Shown here: one piece after another, positions 1 to 8,049 of the stretch | Position numbering within the stretch: position 1 is the stretch's first letter | Layout of the letters: every line of letters starts with the position of its first letter | Assembly: GCA_020851885.1 (NCBI GenBank) | Contig: JADZBW010000181.1 | Location: forward strand, 1 to 15,086 | Direction: 5' to 3' | DNA: 15,086 nucleotides | DNA from: Fimbriimonadaceae bacterium | GTDB taxonomy: Bacteria > Armatimonadota > Fimbriimonadia > Fimbriimonadales > Fimbriimonadaceae | Notes under the pieces: generated by a model | The model's database searches: none | Told to the model about the DNA's origin: nothing | Seen by the model: the letters and a program-made list of their open reading frames with translations, nothing else | Translations under genes and position numbers: made by a program

Positions 1-1
1 G

Positions 2-277
2 CCCTCTCCCGATCTGGGACCCGGACCGATTGCGATCACCGACCACCTCACCAAACGGTCTCTCTCCATTCCGGATGCGACACTGGCAAGCGTGGACGCT
101 CCGAAAACCCGCCCCAACGGACGCAAGATCACTTTGAAGAGAGGGAGGTATTCCCAGGTTGCCTGGATCGATCTGGCCTCGGGCCTTGTTTGGACGCAAA
201 CGAAGGGGCGGCGCAAGTACGCCAAGCTGGATAAGGCAAGTGTGAAGAACCTCCGTGAGTGGTTAATGCGTAGGTAG
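2..277 (+). CDS. C-terminal part of an unrecognised protein (5' end outside the window)
   Basis: An open frame enters from the left edge and ends at TAG 275-277, giving about 91 residues. A GTG at 92 could be an internal start giving 61 residues, but no Shine-Dalgarno precedes it and the frame stays open to the edge, so a longer gene cut by the window is more likely. The visible C-terminus is very basic (KITLKRGRYSQ, TKGRRKYAKLDKASVKN, ending WLMRR) with several Trp residues, as in small nucleic-acid-binding or ribosome-associated proteins, but I recognise no family. It converges on the next gene, with a possible terminator hairpin between them. That this frame is coding is moderately sure; the function is unknown. 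Confidence 0.45.
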   Translation, partial: PSPDLGPGPIAITDHLTKRSLSIPDATLASVDAPKTRPNGRKITLKRGRYSQVAWIDLASGLVWTQTKGRRKYAKLDKASVKNLREWLMRR

Positions 278-325
278 ATGACCCATGCATCCTTCCGTTG
301 GATTCTAGACGATACTGAAGAATCA

Positions 326-363
326 CGGCTCCTCGCTTTTTACAGTCGCATCGCGAGGAACCG
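326..363. terminator. possible bidirectional terminator hairpin
   Basis: The arms CGGCTCCTCGC (326-336) and GCGAGGAACCG (353-363) form an 11-position stem with one mismatch, around a 16-nt loop that begins with TTTT. It lies between two convergent genes ending at 277 and 398. There is no clean T-tract after the stem on either strand, so an intrinsic terminator role is inferred from position and symmetry only. Confidence 0.35.
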
Positions 364-397
364 CCATCGTCCTGCTTCTACGTAAAGGAATCCAATA

Positions 398-1420
398 TTA
401 CGGGTCAATTCCTCCAATTCCCCACGACGACATCGGGAGACCCTTCGCATTCTGACCCGAAATCGAAATCATCAACTCGAATCGAGATCCTCGGGGCATC
501 GACGAGTTCAGGAAGGCTCGGCATGCCTCTTTGCTTCGGAAACCAAAGGTATCGACATAGGTTAGTAAGTGGAGTTCGATCGCATTGCAAATTTCTGGAG
601 GCAAATCCGATTCTTCTATTTCGCTCTTTCCGTCCCACTTTTCAGAGCCTGACTGCCCGTCCTTGACTGCTTTGTCGGTAACTTCTTTACGAATCTTTTC
701 GATCTTTTCCGACTCTTCCATCTGTTGGTCGAGCAAGGTATCGAGGGCCAATCCATTCAGCTTGGTCTTTACAATGGCGTTCTCAATTTCGGTGGAAACA
801 AAAACATGAACTGGCTGCTTCGCCGCTTGTTCCCGCCGGGCGCGCCAGGCGGCCTTACGAGCTTGTTCCGCTTCCACACCGGATAGCGCTTTGAGATTTG
901 GGGTCGCCAGGTCCCGTGTCATCTCTGGTGTCACGAGCTTGAATTGATCTTCGATCACTTTGCCGTTTGTTTCGAAGCGAGACTTCAGAGCGAATGAGAA
1001 GCCATGTTTGAGGTCTGGGTTTTTCAATGCTGGGACGGCGAAATGGGGAGCCAAAGGAGAGCCCCTAATCAGCTTCTTCATCGCCGCTTGCTCCGCAGGA
1101 TTGATGTCGCCATATCGCACTCCGCTCTTACCAACATTCTCCGTGGCGACTTTGAGCGCCAAGGTGTACCAACCAAGGCGGTCTCCAACGACCAAGATCT
1201 TCTCAATCGCGATTCTTGCTCCGTCCTTCTCGACGAAGATAAACCTGGATCGAACTTCTGCGCCAGGGATATCCCAGTTTTCGATCAGAGCCTTTGCTGC
1301 TTTCTGGTCTCTGGAGGCAATCACGATCGCCTCAGCGCAAACGTTTGAGCCAGCGAGAAAGATCGAAGCCACCGTAGAGAGGATGTCAATTAGAAAAAGT
1401 GTGTTCCTTGTGTACTCCAA
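398..1420 (-). CDS. exported protein of unknown function, TTG start
   Basis: This is a 340-residue protein of no family I recognise. The N-terminus has one basic residue (R5), a hydrophobic stretch at about residues 7-25, and a plausible signal peptidase site after V27-C28-A29, so export is likely. After the signal it is mostly soluble. A lysine- and glutamate-rich, probably coiled-coil segment lies at about residues 180-265 (AEQARKAAWRARREQAAKQ, then EESEKIEKIRKEVTDKAVKDG). The C-terminus contains a few Cys and Gly/Ser-rich stretches. The start is TTG at 1418-1420: an in-frame TAA lies 21 nt upstream and no ATG occurs before the signal peptide. There is no good Shine-Dalgarno. It is transcribed divergently from proS, with a 212-nt gap that shows no other gene. 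Confidence is good that it is a gene and nil on function. Confidence 0.65.
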   Translation of the reverse strand: MEYTRNTLFLIDILSTVASIFLAGSNVCAEAIVIASRDQKAAKALIENWDIPGAEVRSRFIFVEKDGARIAIEKILVVGDRLGWYTLALKVATENVGKSGVRYGDINPAEQAAMKKLIRGSPLAPHFAVPALKNPDLKHGFSFALKSRFETNGKVIEDQFKLVTPEMTRDLATPNLKALSGVEAEQARKAAWRARREQAAKQPVHVFVSTEIENAIVKTKLNGLALDTLLDQQMEESEKIEKIRKEVTDKAVKDGQSGSEKWDGKSEIEESDLPPEICNAIELHLLTYVDTFGFRSKEACRAFLNSSMPRGSRFELMISISGQNAKGLPMSSWGIGGIDP

Positions 1421-1632
1421 ATATCCACTAATCGTGCTTTAGTCCGGCCTAATCATCACGAAAGGACAACTTCATGAAAGCAACTCGGAAGGAAGCAGAT
1501 AGCGAGGGCTTGAGGAACCATACACCTGTCCATAGATCTTGTATTACATTAGATTTGCACGTTTGGATTCATTTTGGCTTAGAAATCGCCCTTGTCGAAC
1601 ATGAGGTTTGAATCTGTCAAAATCCCTATCCT

Positions 1633-3153
1633 ATGAGCAAAGACTTGGGAATTACCGCCAGGGGTGATAACTACGCCGACTGGTACAACGAACTGGTCGT
1701 GAAAGCCGACCTCGCTGACTACTCGGCGGTGCGCGGCTGCATGGTCATCAAGCCCCATGGGTATCGCATGTGGGAATTGATGCAAGGCGGTTTGGACGGC
1801 CTCTTCAAAGCCACCGGCCACGTGAACGCTTATTTCCCTCTCTTCATCCCCAAGTCGTTCTTCGAGAAGGAAGCCGAGCACGTAGAAGGTTTTGCCAAGG
1901 AGTGCGCGGTGGTAACCCACCATCGCCTCAAGGCCAATCCTCAAGGCAAGGGCCTGATTCCGGACCCAGACGCCGAACTCGAAGAACCGCTGATCGTTCG
2001 GCCAACCAGTGAGACGGTGATTTGGAACACCTATAAGAAATGGATCCAGAGCTACCGCGATCTTCCACTGTTAATCAACCAATGGGCAAACGTCGTCCGA
2101 TGGGAGATGCGCACGCGCCTCTTCCTGAGGACTGCCGAGTTCCTGTGGCAAGAAGGACACACCGCCCATGCCACCTATGAGGAAGCCGAGCAGGAGTCCT
2201 TGACCATTCTTCACAAGTGTTATGCGCGCTTTGCCGAGGAATGGATGGCGGTGCCCGTCCTTCGCGGCGTCAAGAGCGAAAATGAAAAGTTCGCGGGAGC
2301 CGACCACACCTACTGCATCGAGGCGCTGACCCAAGACCTGCGATGCATCCAGGCGGGAACTTCGCACCACTTGGGGCAGAACTTCGCCAAGGCGTTTGAT
2401 GTGCAATTCCAGTCGGCGGAGGGCAAGTTGGAGCATGTCTACGCAACATCGTGGGGCGTCTCCACTCGGCTAATTGGCACCCTGATCATGGCTCATTCAG
2501 ATGACAAGGGTCTCGTCTGCCCACCTCGACTTGCTCCCATCCAAATCGTGATCGTTCCGATGGGGCGCGATGAGGAAACCCGCACCAAGACGATTGGCGC
2601 CGCCCAGAATCTGGCAAACGAACTTGCGACCCTGAGCTACGGCGGACAGGAAGTTCGCGTGAAGATCGACGATCGCGAAAAGGAGTCGCCTGGTTTCAAG
2701 TTCAACCATTGGGAGATGCGCGGCGTCTGCATTCGGGTGGAAATCGGGCCGCGAGATCTTGAAGCGGGGGCCGTTCCGGTTTCTCGTCGGGACACCGGCG
2801 ACAAACAAACCCTGAGCCTCGGGCCGACCACTGCGGGAGTCCTCGTCGACCTTCTTGGCGAAATCCAGAAGGACATTTATGAAAAGGCGCTTGCGTTTCG
2901 GGAAGCCAATACCCATCGCGTGGACACTTGGGAGGAGTTTGCCGCCCGGTTCGACGGCGAGGGTGGAGGTGGATTCGTGCTCGCCCACTGGGACGGCACG
3001 ACGCAGACCGAGGAACTCATCGCGGAGAAGACCAAGGCAACGATCCGGTGCATTCCATTGGAACCGCTACACCCAGGAGACGATGAGCCCGGAACCTGCG
3101 TTCTCACCGGCAAACCGAGCGCGCGCCGCGTGGTGTTCGCGAAGGCGTACTAA
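1633..3153 (+). CDS. proS: prolyl-tRNA synthetase, type 3 (archaeal/eukaryal-like)
   Basis: Charges tRNA-Pro with proline in the cytoplasm. The 506 residues match the type 3 ProRS architecture: a class II catalytic core without the bacterial editing insertion, an anticodon-binding domain at about 305-405, and a C-terminal extension ending in the characteristic VVFAKAY, whose terminal Tyr is a family hallmark. Visible signatures are RPTSE (123-127) and the motif 2 region with R160, R166, TAEF and LWQEGHT (to about 177). The motif 3 region is GVSTRL (275-280) followed by MAHSDDKGLVCPPRLAP. In the C-terminal domain the four zinc-binding Cys of some relatives are mostly replaced (WDGTTQTEE and CVLTGK), so zinc binding there is probably lost, as I recall for many bacterial type 3 enzymes. 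The ATG is fixed by an in-frame TGA at 1609-1611. No Shine-Dalgarno is visible. A strong hairpin follows the stop. Confidence 0.97.
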   Translation: MSKDLGITARGDNYADWYNELVVKADLADYSAVRGCMVIKPHGYRMWELMQGGLDGLFKATGHVNAYFPLFIPKSFFEKEAEHVEGFAKECAVVTHHRLKANPQGKGLIPDPDAELEEPLIVRPTSETVIWNTYKKWIQSYRDLPLLINQWANVVRWEMRTRLFLRTAEFLWQEGHTAHATYEEAEQESLTILHKCYARFAEEWMAVPVLRGVKSENEKFAGADHTYCIEALTQDLRCIQAGTSHHLGQNFAKAFDVQFQSAEGKLEHVYATSWGVSTRLIGTLIMAHSDDKGLVCPPRLAPIQIVIVPMGRDEETRTKTIGAAQNLANELATLSYGGQEVRVKIDDREKESPGFKFNHWEMRGVCIRVEIGPRDLEAGAVPVSRRDTGDKQTLSLGPTTAGVLVDLLGEIQKDIYEKALAFREANTHRVDTWEEFAARFDGEGGGGFVLAHWDGTTQTEELIAEKTKATIRCIPLEPLHPGDDEPGTCVLTGKPSARRVVFAKAY

Positions 3154-3166
3154 GGCATCCAGGCTT

Positions 3167-3197
3167 GAACGGTCCCGTCGCTCGGGGGGGACCGTTC
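3167..3197. terminator. perfect 10-bp hairpin between convergent genes
   Basis: GAACGGTCCC (3167-3176) and GGGACCGTTC (3188-3197) pair perfectly around an 11-nt loop. It sits 13 nt after the proS stop and 4 nt beyond the stop of the convergent small gene at 3202, where a shared bidirectional terminator is expected. Neither side has a T-tract, so it may instead act as an mRNA 3'-end stabiliser or a Rho-assisted terminator. Confidence 0.55.
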
Positions 3198-3201
3198 CCC
3201 T

Positions 3202-3471
3202 TCAGAATCTCTCGGCAAGCGACTTGATGACGGCCGGCATCCACTCCGATTTTCGGTTGGTGCGGACGTCGAGCCACAGCGCATGGTTCGTTGGCCACCA
3301 AGTCGCTTCGAGGGTCCCCTTCTGCTTCGGAATCGTGATGTGCCAATGGGTGCACTCCTCGTACTTCTCCAAAGATCCCCGATGGACCCTTAATCCCAAT
3401 TCCTTGCAAGCCGCCTCGAAGGACTCGACGACGTTTTGCGCAGGCGGGATGAGGTCGTGGCGTTCGGACAT
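3202..3471 (-). CDS. small unrecognised protein (89 residues)
   Basis: An 89-residue soluble protein begins MSERHDLIPPAQNVVESF and ends AVIKSLAERF. It has an amphipathic N-terminal helix and then a Trp/His-rich beta-like part (THWHITIPKQKG, TLEATWWPTNHALWLDV). I do not recognise the family. An upstream ATG at 3519 would add 16 residues, but neither start has a Shine-Dalgarno. I prefer 3471 because CACAAT (3478-3483) lies exactly 6 nt before it, the spacing of a -10 box for a leaderless message. It converges on proS and is divergent from the gene at 3583. The start is uncertain; that the frame is a gene is likely from its protein-like composition and compact placement. Confidence 0.6.
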   Translation of the reverse strand: MSERHDLIPPAQNVVESFEAACKELGLRVHRGSLEKYEECTHWHITIPKQKGTLEATWWPTNHALWLDVRTNRKSEWMPAVIKSLAERF

Positions 3472-3582
3472 GGGAACATTGTGGCAGTGTGCGCAGTTTG
3501 CGTCGCCACCTACTGGCATCGCGGGTCAAAGCGACGACGAGTTGCCGCACCCAATCCAACAACCGGGGTACAACCGTAGCCT

Positions 3583-5427
3583 ATGAGCCTCCTGGCCGCT
3601 ACGATCGCCGGCTTCCTTATGGCACACTCCGGAGACCCCAATAATCCGCAGCATCCCCCGGTTCCCAATCCGGATGCGATTCTGAACGTGCCCCCGCCCC
3701 TCAGCCGGTTCAGCCTGCGTAACCCGCTACCGAGCCTCGGCAGCGTGATGATGGATTGGATGGGTGACGGCATCGGATTGGCACAGACCATCGCCCGAAG
3801 CCAAAACCTGCAGGCCCGCATCCTTTGGATCGACGCAACTGCCAATATCGACCGCGTCAATGCGCCGGAAAAGATCGCGACCCTCGTCAAGAACATCCGC
3901 CTGGCGGGGTTCAACACCGTGGTGTTCGATGTGAAGCCGATTAGCGGCCAGACGATGTACCCAAGCAAGATCGCGCCGCGGCTCTATGAGTGGAAGGGCA
4001 AAGTGATGCCAGCCGACTTCGACCCACTCAAAAGCATGGTCGATGAGTGCAAGAATGCTGGCTTAAGCCTATTCGTATCCCTCAACGCATTTAGCGAGGG
4101 CCATCGGGATTTCAAGGTTGGGCCCGGCTACGACCGAAAGGACCTGCAGACCGTGCTCTACGAGCCATTGCTCTCGGCCTACTCCAGTTACAACGACAAC
4201 TTCCCGGTCAGCCCGATTTTCAACAAACCGACGACGAACGGAGATCAGATCGCCTGTTACAACGACCGCAACGCCCTACCGGATACCGCGACTGCCGATA
4301 TGCATGCCGTAGCCCTTGATCGATTTGGGGTGGTGACGGCCACGTACCAAGGCGTCAATGTTCCTGCCGCGCGAGTCCCGGTGGCAGGTAGCGTGCTCGT
4401 GGGCAAAGGCGCGGCCGCGACTTTCCTGAGAAATCAGGGCACGCTGAACTCGAAAATCCGCTTCGACTCGGTGCCGAAGTTCATCCCCATCAGCGACCGT
4501 CCCGATCAGCAGGTTCCGCTGATGATGAACCCGAATCACCCCGAAGTTCAGGCCTATGCCGAATCGATCATCAAGGAAGTCGTCACCAACTACGACGTCG
4601 ATGGAGTGATTTACGACGATCGGATGCGGTACGGAGGTATCAACGCCGACTTCAGCCAAGTCACCGAGCGGCAGTTCGAACAGTACATCGGGCGGCGGAT
4701 CACCTGGCCGGACGACGTATTCAAGTTCACGCTCAGTCCATCCTTGAACCGGGGAGTTGTTCCCGGCCAGTATTACGAAGCTTGGCTGACCTTCCGAGCG
4801 CAGACCTTGCGCAATTTCATGCTGCGGATTCGCCAGACCGTCAAGGCGGCACGGCCCAGAACCCACTTTGGGATGTATGCCGGTTCTTGGTACGGCGAAT
4901 ATCCGCGCCTCGGCACGAATTGGGGCAGTTCGGAATTGGAAGCGGGATTCTGGTTCCTGACTCCCGAATATGCGCGTACAGGAATCGCACCGCTTTGCGA
5001 TTTCATGATTACCGGCTGCTACTATCCAACCTCGACGATCTACGATGCCCTCAGCCAAGGGGTGCCCGTAGGAAATTCAGTGGAAGGAGCGGGCCAATTA
5101 GTAAACCGAATCGTGCGCGACCAGACCTGGGTTTATGCGGGAATTTCCTTGGACATGTTCAAGGGCAACCCGGATGGACTTCGCGCCGCTCTGCAAGGCG
5201 CATGTGGGTCGACTCAGGGCGTGATGGTGTTCGACCTGTCCCATGACATCGAGCCGATGTGGCAAGTGTTCGCCCAGGCATTTGCCAACGATCGCCGTAC
5301 GGCGCCTCATTCGGCCGTCGGACTGCTGGCGGACGTTCGAAGGCGTCGAGCCCAGGTGGACAAGACGACCGGTTACAAAGAGCCGCCCGTGGTCATCAAC
5401 GCTGGCAGCAACGGCGTCGGAATGTAA
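3583..5427 (+). CDS. GHL10-family glycoside-hydrolase-like protein (DUF187/YngK type)
   Basis: The 614 residues fit the GHL10 (PF02638, YngK-like) family, a TIM-barrel group assigned to glycoside hydrolase-like proteins with little biochemistry known. Family landmarks occur in order: ILWIDA (80-85), AGFNTVVFDVKP (108-119), then YPSKIAPRLYEW, a FDPLKSMVDECKNAGLSLF segment, NPNHPEV (316-322), YDVDGVIYDDRMRYGG with D338, D340, D345 and D346, and a later RPRTHFGMYAGSWYGEYP segment. The Asp pair 345-346 is the most likely catalytic or ligand site, by position in the barrel. An insertion at about 190-300, with a small beta-rich stretch (VTATYQGVNVPAARVPVAGS), separates the two halves. The N-terminus MSLLAATIAGFLMAHSG is short and hydrophobic with no basic residue, so export is only possible. 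The start is fixed by TAG at 3577-3579. TACAAC (3569-3574) lies 8 nt upstream and there is no Shine-Dalgarno. Its stop is 3 nt from that of the convergent next gene. Confidence 0.85.
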   Translation: MSLLAATIAGFLMAHSGDPNNPQHPPVPNPDAILNVPPPLSRFSLRNPLPSLGSVMMDWMGDGIGLAQTIARSQNLQARILWIDATANIDRVNAPEKIATLVKNIRLAGFNTVVFDVKPISGQTMYPSKIAPRLYEWKGKVMPADFDPLKSMVDECKNAGLSLFVSLNAFSEGHRDFKVGPGYDRKDLQTVLYEPLLSAYSSYNDNFPVSPIFNKPTTNGDQIACYNDRNALPDTATADMHAVALDRFGVVTATYQGVNVPAARVPVAGSVLVGKGAAATFLRNQGTLNSKIRFDSVPKFIPISDRPDQQVPLMMNPNHPEVQAYAESIIKEVVTNYDVDGVIYDDRMRYGGINADFSQVTERQFEQYIGRRITWPDDVFKFTLSPSLNRGVVPGQYYEAWLTFRAQTLRNFMLRIRQTVKAARPRTHFGMYAGSWYGEYPRLGTNWGSSELEAGFWFLTPEYARTGIAPLCDFMITGCYYPTSTIYDALSQGVPVGNSVEGAGQLVNRIVRDQTWVYAGISLDMFKGNPDGLRAALQGACGSTQGVMVFDLSHDIEPMWQVFAQAFANDRRTAPHSAVGLLADVRRRRAQVDKTTGYKEPPVVINAGSNGVGM

Positions 5428-5430
5428 CTC

Positions 5431-5952
5431 CTAGGGGCCGGCAGGGGCATCAACCATTGGGGCGCCGCTGCGTGCGGCTTCGTGTAGCGCCATGCGGTCG
5501 AACCTGTTGGAGAGGATCAAACCCAGCCCAACAAGGAACTTGACAATTTGAACCACAAATGCGGCGATATTCTCAGTATTCGACTCTTGAAGCTGTGCGA
5601 CAACATTGAGTTTCACGAACAGATTCGCAATGTCGCTTAGTGCATTGAGGGCGATGAAGCCACCCAGGCCGGAAAGGACCAGTCTGGCGACCCAAGCCCC
5701 GCTTTGCACCCTCGCCTCCGCCTCCGCCACGGGCCCTGCGAATCTGTTGGCGCTTGTCCAGAGAATCGCAAAAAGCACGATATAGATGACGGGCATGGCC
5801 ACCGGCCCCACCAAGTAGAACAAAGAGGGAGCCGGCCGGCCTATTGCCATTTCCCTCAAGCTGAAGTAGGCATAAATGTGGTTGAGGGCAATGAACAAAG
5901 CGTAAACGGCCAGTCCCCTCGAAACGACGAATCCAAATTGACGAGCTACCAT
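5431..5952 (-). CDS. four-helix integral membrane protein, unknown function
   Basis: The 173 residues have four predicted membrane segments at about 10-30 (ending NHIYAYF), 44-67 (LFYLVGPVAMPVIYIVLFAIL), 88-112 (LVLSGLGGFIALNALSDIANL) and 128-148 (IAAFVVQIVKFLVGLGLILS). A cytoplasmic-looking tail (NRFDRMALHEAARSGAP) follows. No catalytic motif or named family is evident. GAGGT (5956-5960) lies close before the ATG and is a Shine-Dalgarno candidate, although its 3-nt spacing is short. It starts 45 nt after the stop of the M28 peptidase gene on the same strand, so the two are probably co-transcribed. It meets the GHL10 gene tail to tail. Confidence 0.75.
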   Translation of the reverse strand: MVARQFGFVVSRGLAVYALFIALNHIYAYFSLREMAIGRPAPSLFYLVGPVAMPVIYIVLFAILWTSANRFAGPVAEAEARVQSGAWVARLVLSGLGGFIALNALSDIANLFVKLNVVAQLQESNTENIAAFVVQIVKFLVGLGLILSNRFDRMALHEAARSGAPMVDAPAGP

Positions 5953-5997
5953 GCGACCTCGATAACGGGACCTGGCAACCTCGATGTTGGTTGCGCC

Positions 5998-7179
5998 CTA
6001 CTTCGCTTCCACTGGAATACCACCAACGGCGCCAACGGCAAAGATATAGTCGTCCTTGCTCAGCTTCTTTGCGGTGTAGGTGGCGACCGCGCCCAGGCGC
6101 ACGTTGCCTTGCCAAACTGGGGAGGTGGTTTCCCGCCAATAGACAGTGTAGCGCACGCCGGGTTCGGCATGCCAATTGACGGTCGTGTCGTGGCCCTGTG
6201 ATCGATCGATACGAACATTGGTGGGAGCTTGGCCGGCATCGGCGAGATATCCCATCGCGATCAGATTCATCTTGGCCGCGTTGCCGAGGTACTTGAAGTC
6301 CACATCGCCAGGGAGGTCATCCTCAGTGTGCTGGCGGGAGTACTCCTCGTGGACCTCGGTAAAGCGGACGGCGTTGAATCCGGCCTGCATAAAAGGAGTG
6401 TGGTCGCCGCCCCGACCGAAGCGGTCGTTGCGAAAGACCAATTTCACACCGAAGCCGTCCACAGACTCGCGGGTAAGGAATTCGATGATTCTTGCCAGTT
6501 CACGAGAATGGTGCGGTGGAGCCTCCCCGCCGCCCGGCGTCGCCTCAGCGCTGAATACGCGGACCTGCCGGTCGTCCTTCTGCCCAATCTTGTTCTTGGA
6601 ATTGCCGACCATATCATTGCTGAAGACTGCCTCGATATCCCACTTCTCTGCGACCGCCCGGGCGGCAAGGGCCTTGGAGCCGTACAGGCCTTGCTCCTCT
6701 CCGCTGAAGGCGACGAAGACAAGCGTGTTTCGCCATTTCCGCTTGCTCATCACCCGCGCGAGTTCGAGCGCGAGGGCCGTCCCGCTCCCATCGTCGTTGG
6801 CGCCCGGCGCGCGCGCTTGAAGGCCCTTCTCTTTGTCGACCATGTTGATCGTGTCGAAGTGCCCTCCCACCAAGATTCTGGTGTTGGTCTCGCCGGGCAG
6901 AACGGCAAGAACCTGGACGACTTCCTTCTCCTCCGGCACGCGAGCCATCTTGGGAAGCTTGTACTTCATCACCTCGACTTGCAGCCCTGGAATCTCGCGG
7001 TACTGATCCGCAATCCAATTAGCGGCTTCCGTAAGCGTGGAATTATTGGTGTTCCGATCGTTCCAACTGGCCAGTTTCTCCACGGTTGAGCGGAGTCGCT
7101 TTGCATCGACCTCTTTGGCGAGGTCCTCGGGCAGGATGATGCCTTGGGTCATGACGGTCATGGCGATGATCGGAAGCAT
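5998..7179 (-). CDS. M28 family zinc aminopeptidase with C-terminal fibronectin III-like domain
   Basis: This is a peptidase of MEROPS family M28 (aminopeptidase Y/S type), expected to bind two zinc ions and remove N-terminal residues from peptides, probably outside the cytoplasm. All family ligands are visible in the 393 residues: H107 and D109 in GGHFDT, bridging D129 in GANDDGSG, catalytic E161 and ligand E162 in FSGEEQGLYGS, D189 in SNDMVGN, and H284 in RQHTEDD. Residues about 319-386 (APTNVRIDRS, TVNWHAEPGVRYTVYWRE, then a strand-rich end) look like one fibronectin III domain. The N-terminus MLPIIAMTVMTQG is short and uncharged, so the export signal is weak. The start is fixed by an in-frame TAG 12 nt upstream. 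TAGCCT (7186-7191) lies 6 nt before the ATG and there is no clear Shine-Dalgarno. It follows the PEP-CTERM gene by 64 nt. Confidence 0.93.
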   Translation of the reverse strand: MLPIIAMTVMTQGIILPEDLAKEVDAKRLRSTVEKLASWNDRNTNNSTLTEAANWIADQYREIPGLQVEVMKYKLPKMARVPEEKEVVQVLAVLPGETNTRILVGGHFDTINMVDKEKGLQARAPGANDDGSGTALALELARVMSKRKWRNTLVFVAFSGEEQGLYGSKALAARAVAEKWDIEAVFSNDMVGNSKNKIGQKDDRQVRVFSAEATPGGGEAPPHHSRELARIIEFLTRESVDGFGVKLVFRNDRFGRGGDHTPFMQAGFNAVRFTEVHEEYSRQHTEDDLPGDVDFKYLGNAAKMNLIAMGYLADAGQAPTNVRIDRSQGHDTTVNWHAEPGVRYTVYWRETTSPVWQGNVRLGAVATYTAKKLSKDDYIFAVGAVGGIPVEAK

Positions 7180-7243
7180 ATCTCTAGGCTACATGAGCCA
7201 AGAGTGAATCGGCGATACTTTTTTGCACGGAAAGCGGGCAGGG

Positions 7244-7897
7244 CTAGGCTTTCTTCGTTCGTCGGCGAAGGGCCAATCCAATTCCGGCGGCGCCAAGCAC
7301 CATGGTAAAGGGCTCAGGCACTGGTGCTGCTGAAAATTCCGCGCGAACCGCAGTCGGATTGTCTCCGAATGCGCTACCACCGTTCAGGACGGCAAATTGA
7401 ATCCGGTTACTGCCAACCACCAATCCATTTGCAGCCGAAAGGAACACGGTCTTTGTGATTTGGAACGAGTACGAACCGGCTGAACCGAAGGGATGGTAGC
7501 CAATGTTGCCGGTAAATCCGTCCGAAGTGTTTGCGTCGTTCAAGAAGAGATACGAGTCGTTGTCGCTTGCCCACTCGACCTGCAACCCGTAGTTGTTCGT
7601 AAAGAAACTCGCGTCCAGATTGAAGTCCAACGTGAACCAGGTCGTGCCGGTCGACGATGCAGAATCCCGGCCAATCCAGGCCGAAGGGCCGCTAAATGGA
7701 GCTGTGTAGGCACCATTGAAATACGTATTTGCGGAGGTTGCGAAGTCCGTCTGGCTTGTGCCGATCTTCCATCGCTGATCGACGTTTCCGACCAAATTTA
7801 CGCCGGTGTTAATGTAGGTATCAGCCGCACTCGCTTGGGTCGCAATCGATGCGAATAGGGCTCCGATTGCCGCCACGAACAGCTTTTTACTCTGCAT
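7244..7897 (-). CDS. PEP-CTERM sorting-domain exported protein
   Basis: The 217 residues begin with a textbook signal peptide (MQSKKLFVAAIGALF, cleaved after QASA at about residue 24). They end with a PEP-CTERM signal: VPEP, a hydrophobic helix (FTMVLGAAGIGLAL) and the basic tail RRRTKKA. Known biology: exosortase cuts near PEP in the membrane and the protein is released or attached to surface polymer; no exosortase gene is in this window. The mature part is Gly/Ser/Asn/Asp-rich and beta-like (AWIGRDSASSTGTTWFTLDF, EWASDNDSYLFLND), resembling extracellular matrix or carbohydrate-associated domains, but I cannot name a family. I chose ATG 7897 over a GTG 9 nt upstream, because AGGG (7906-7909) lies 8 nt before the ATG but overlaps the GTG. 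M28 and membrane-protein genes follow on the same strand. Confidence 0.88.
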   Translation of the reverse strand: MQSKKLFVAAIGALFASIATQASAADTYINTGVNLVGNVDQRWKIGTSQTDFATSANTYFNGAYTAPFSGPSAWIGRDSASSTGTTWFTLDFNLDASFFTNNYGLQVEWASDNDSYLFLNDANTSDGFTGNIGYHPFGSAGSYSFQITKTVFLSAANGLVVGSNRIQFAVLNGGSAFGDNPTAVRAEFSAAPVPEPFTMVLGAAGIGLALRRRTKKA

Positions 7898-7991
7898 TCT
7901 TAGCACCCTGAAATCTTACGGTACTTGTCTGCGGTACAGGCAGATTTCACAGAAAAACCATCACTTTCTGGTACTTATGCGGGGAGTTGGT

Positions 7992-8049
7992 TCCCTACTC
8001 ATCCCCGACCCAGCCGGTTTCGTACTGGGGAGCTTTGCCGGTCATCGCG
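7992..8049 (+). repeat. direct repeat copy 1 (58 nt, ftsK 3' end)
   Basis: The left member of a direct repeat whose partner is 8693-8750. The start-to-start distance is 701 nt and the hicB-hicA cassette lies between. The 56/58 identity is seen by eye. Recombination between the two members would remove the cassette and leave an ftsK encoding the same protein. Confidence 0.85.

Noticed and set aside
1421..1632. Search for a promoter or RNA gene between the 398-1420 gene and proS
   Set aside because: No convincing -35/-10 pair, no stable conserved-looking RNA fold and no T-box-like leader features were seen before proS.
3471..3519. CAHCH (CxxCH, heme c-type motif) in an N-terminal extension of the small 3202 gene
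   Set aside because: It appears only if translation starts at 3519. There is no signal peptide, no Shine-Dalgarno and no second heme feature, and the start at 3471 is better supported.
6229..7089. 286-codon open frame on the + strand
   Set aside because: Antisense to the M28 peptidase, whose metal ligands are all present; a shadow frame.
7920..7976. GGTACTT repeats upstream of the PEP-CTERM gene (7920, 7970, with a GGTAC at 7933)
   Set aside because: They are short, irregularly spaced and not palindromic as a set; not distinguishable from chance by eye.
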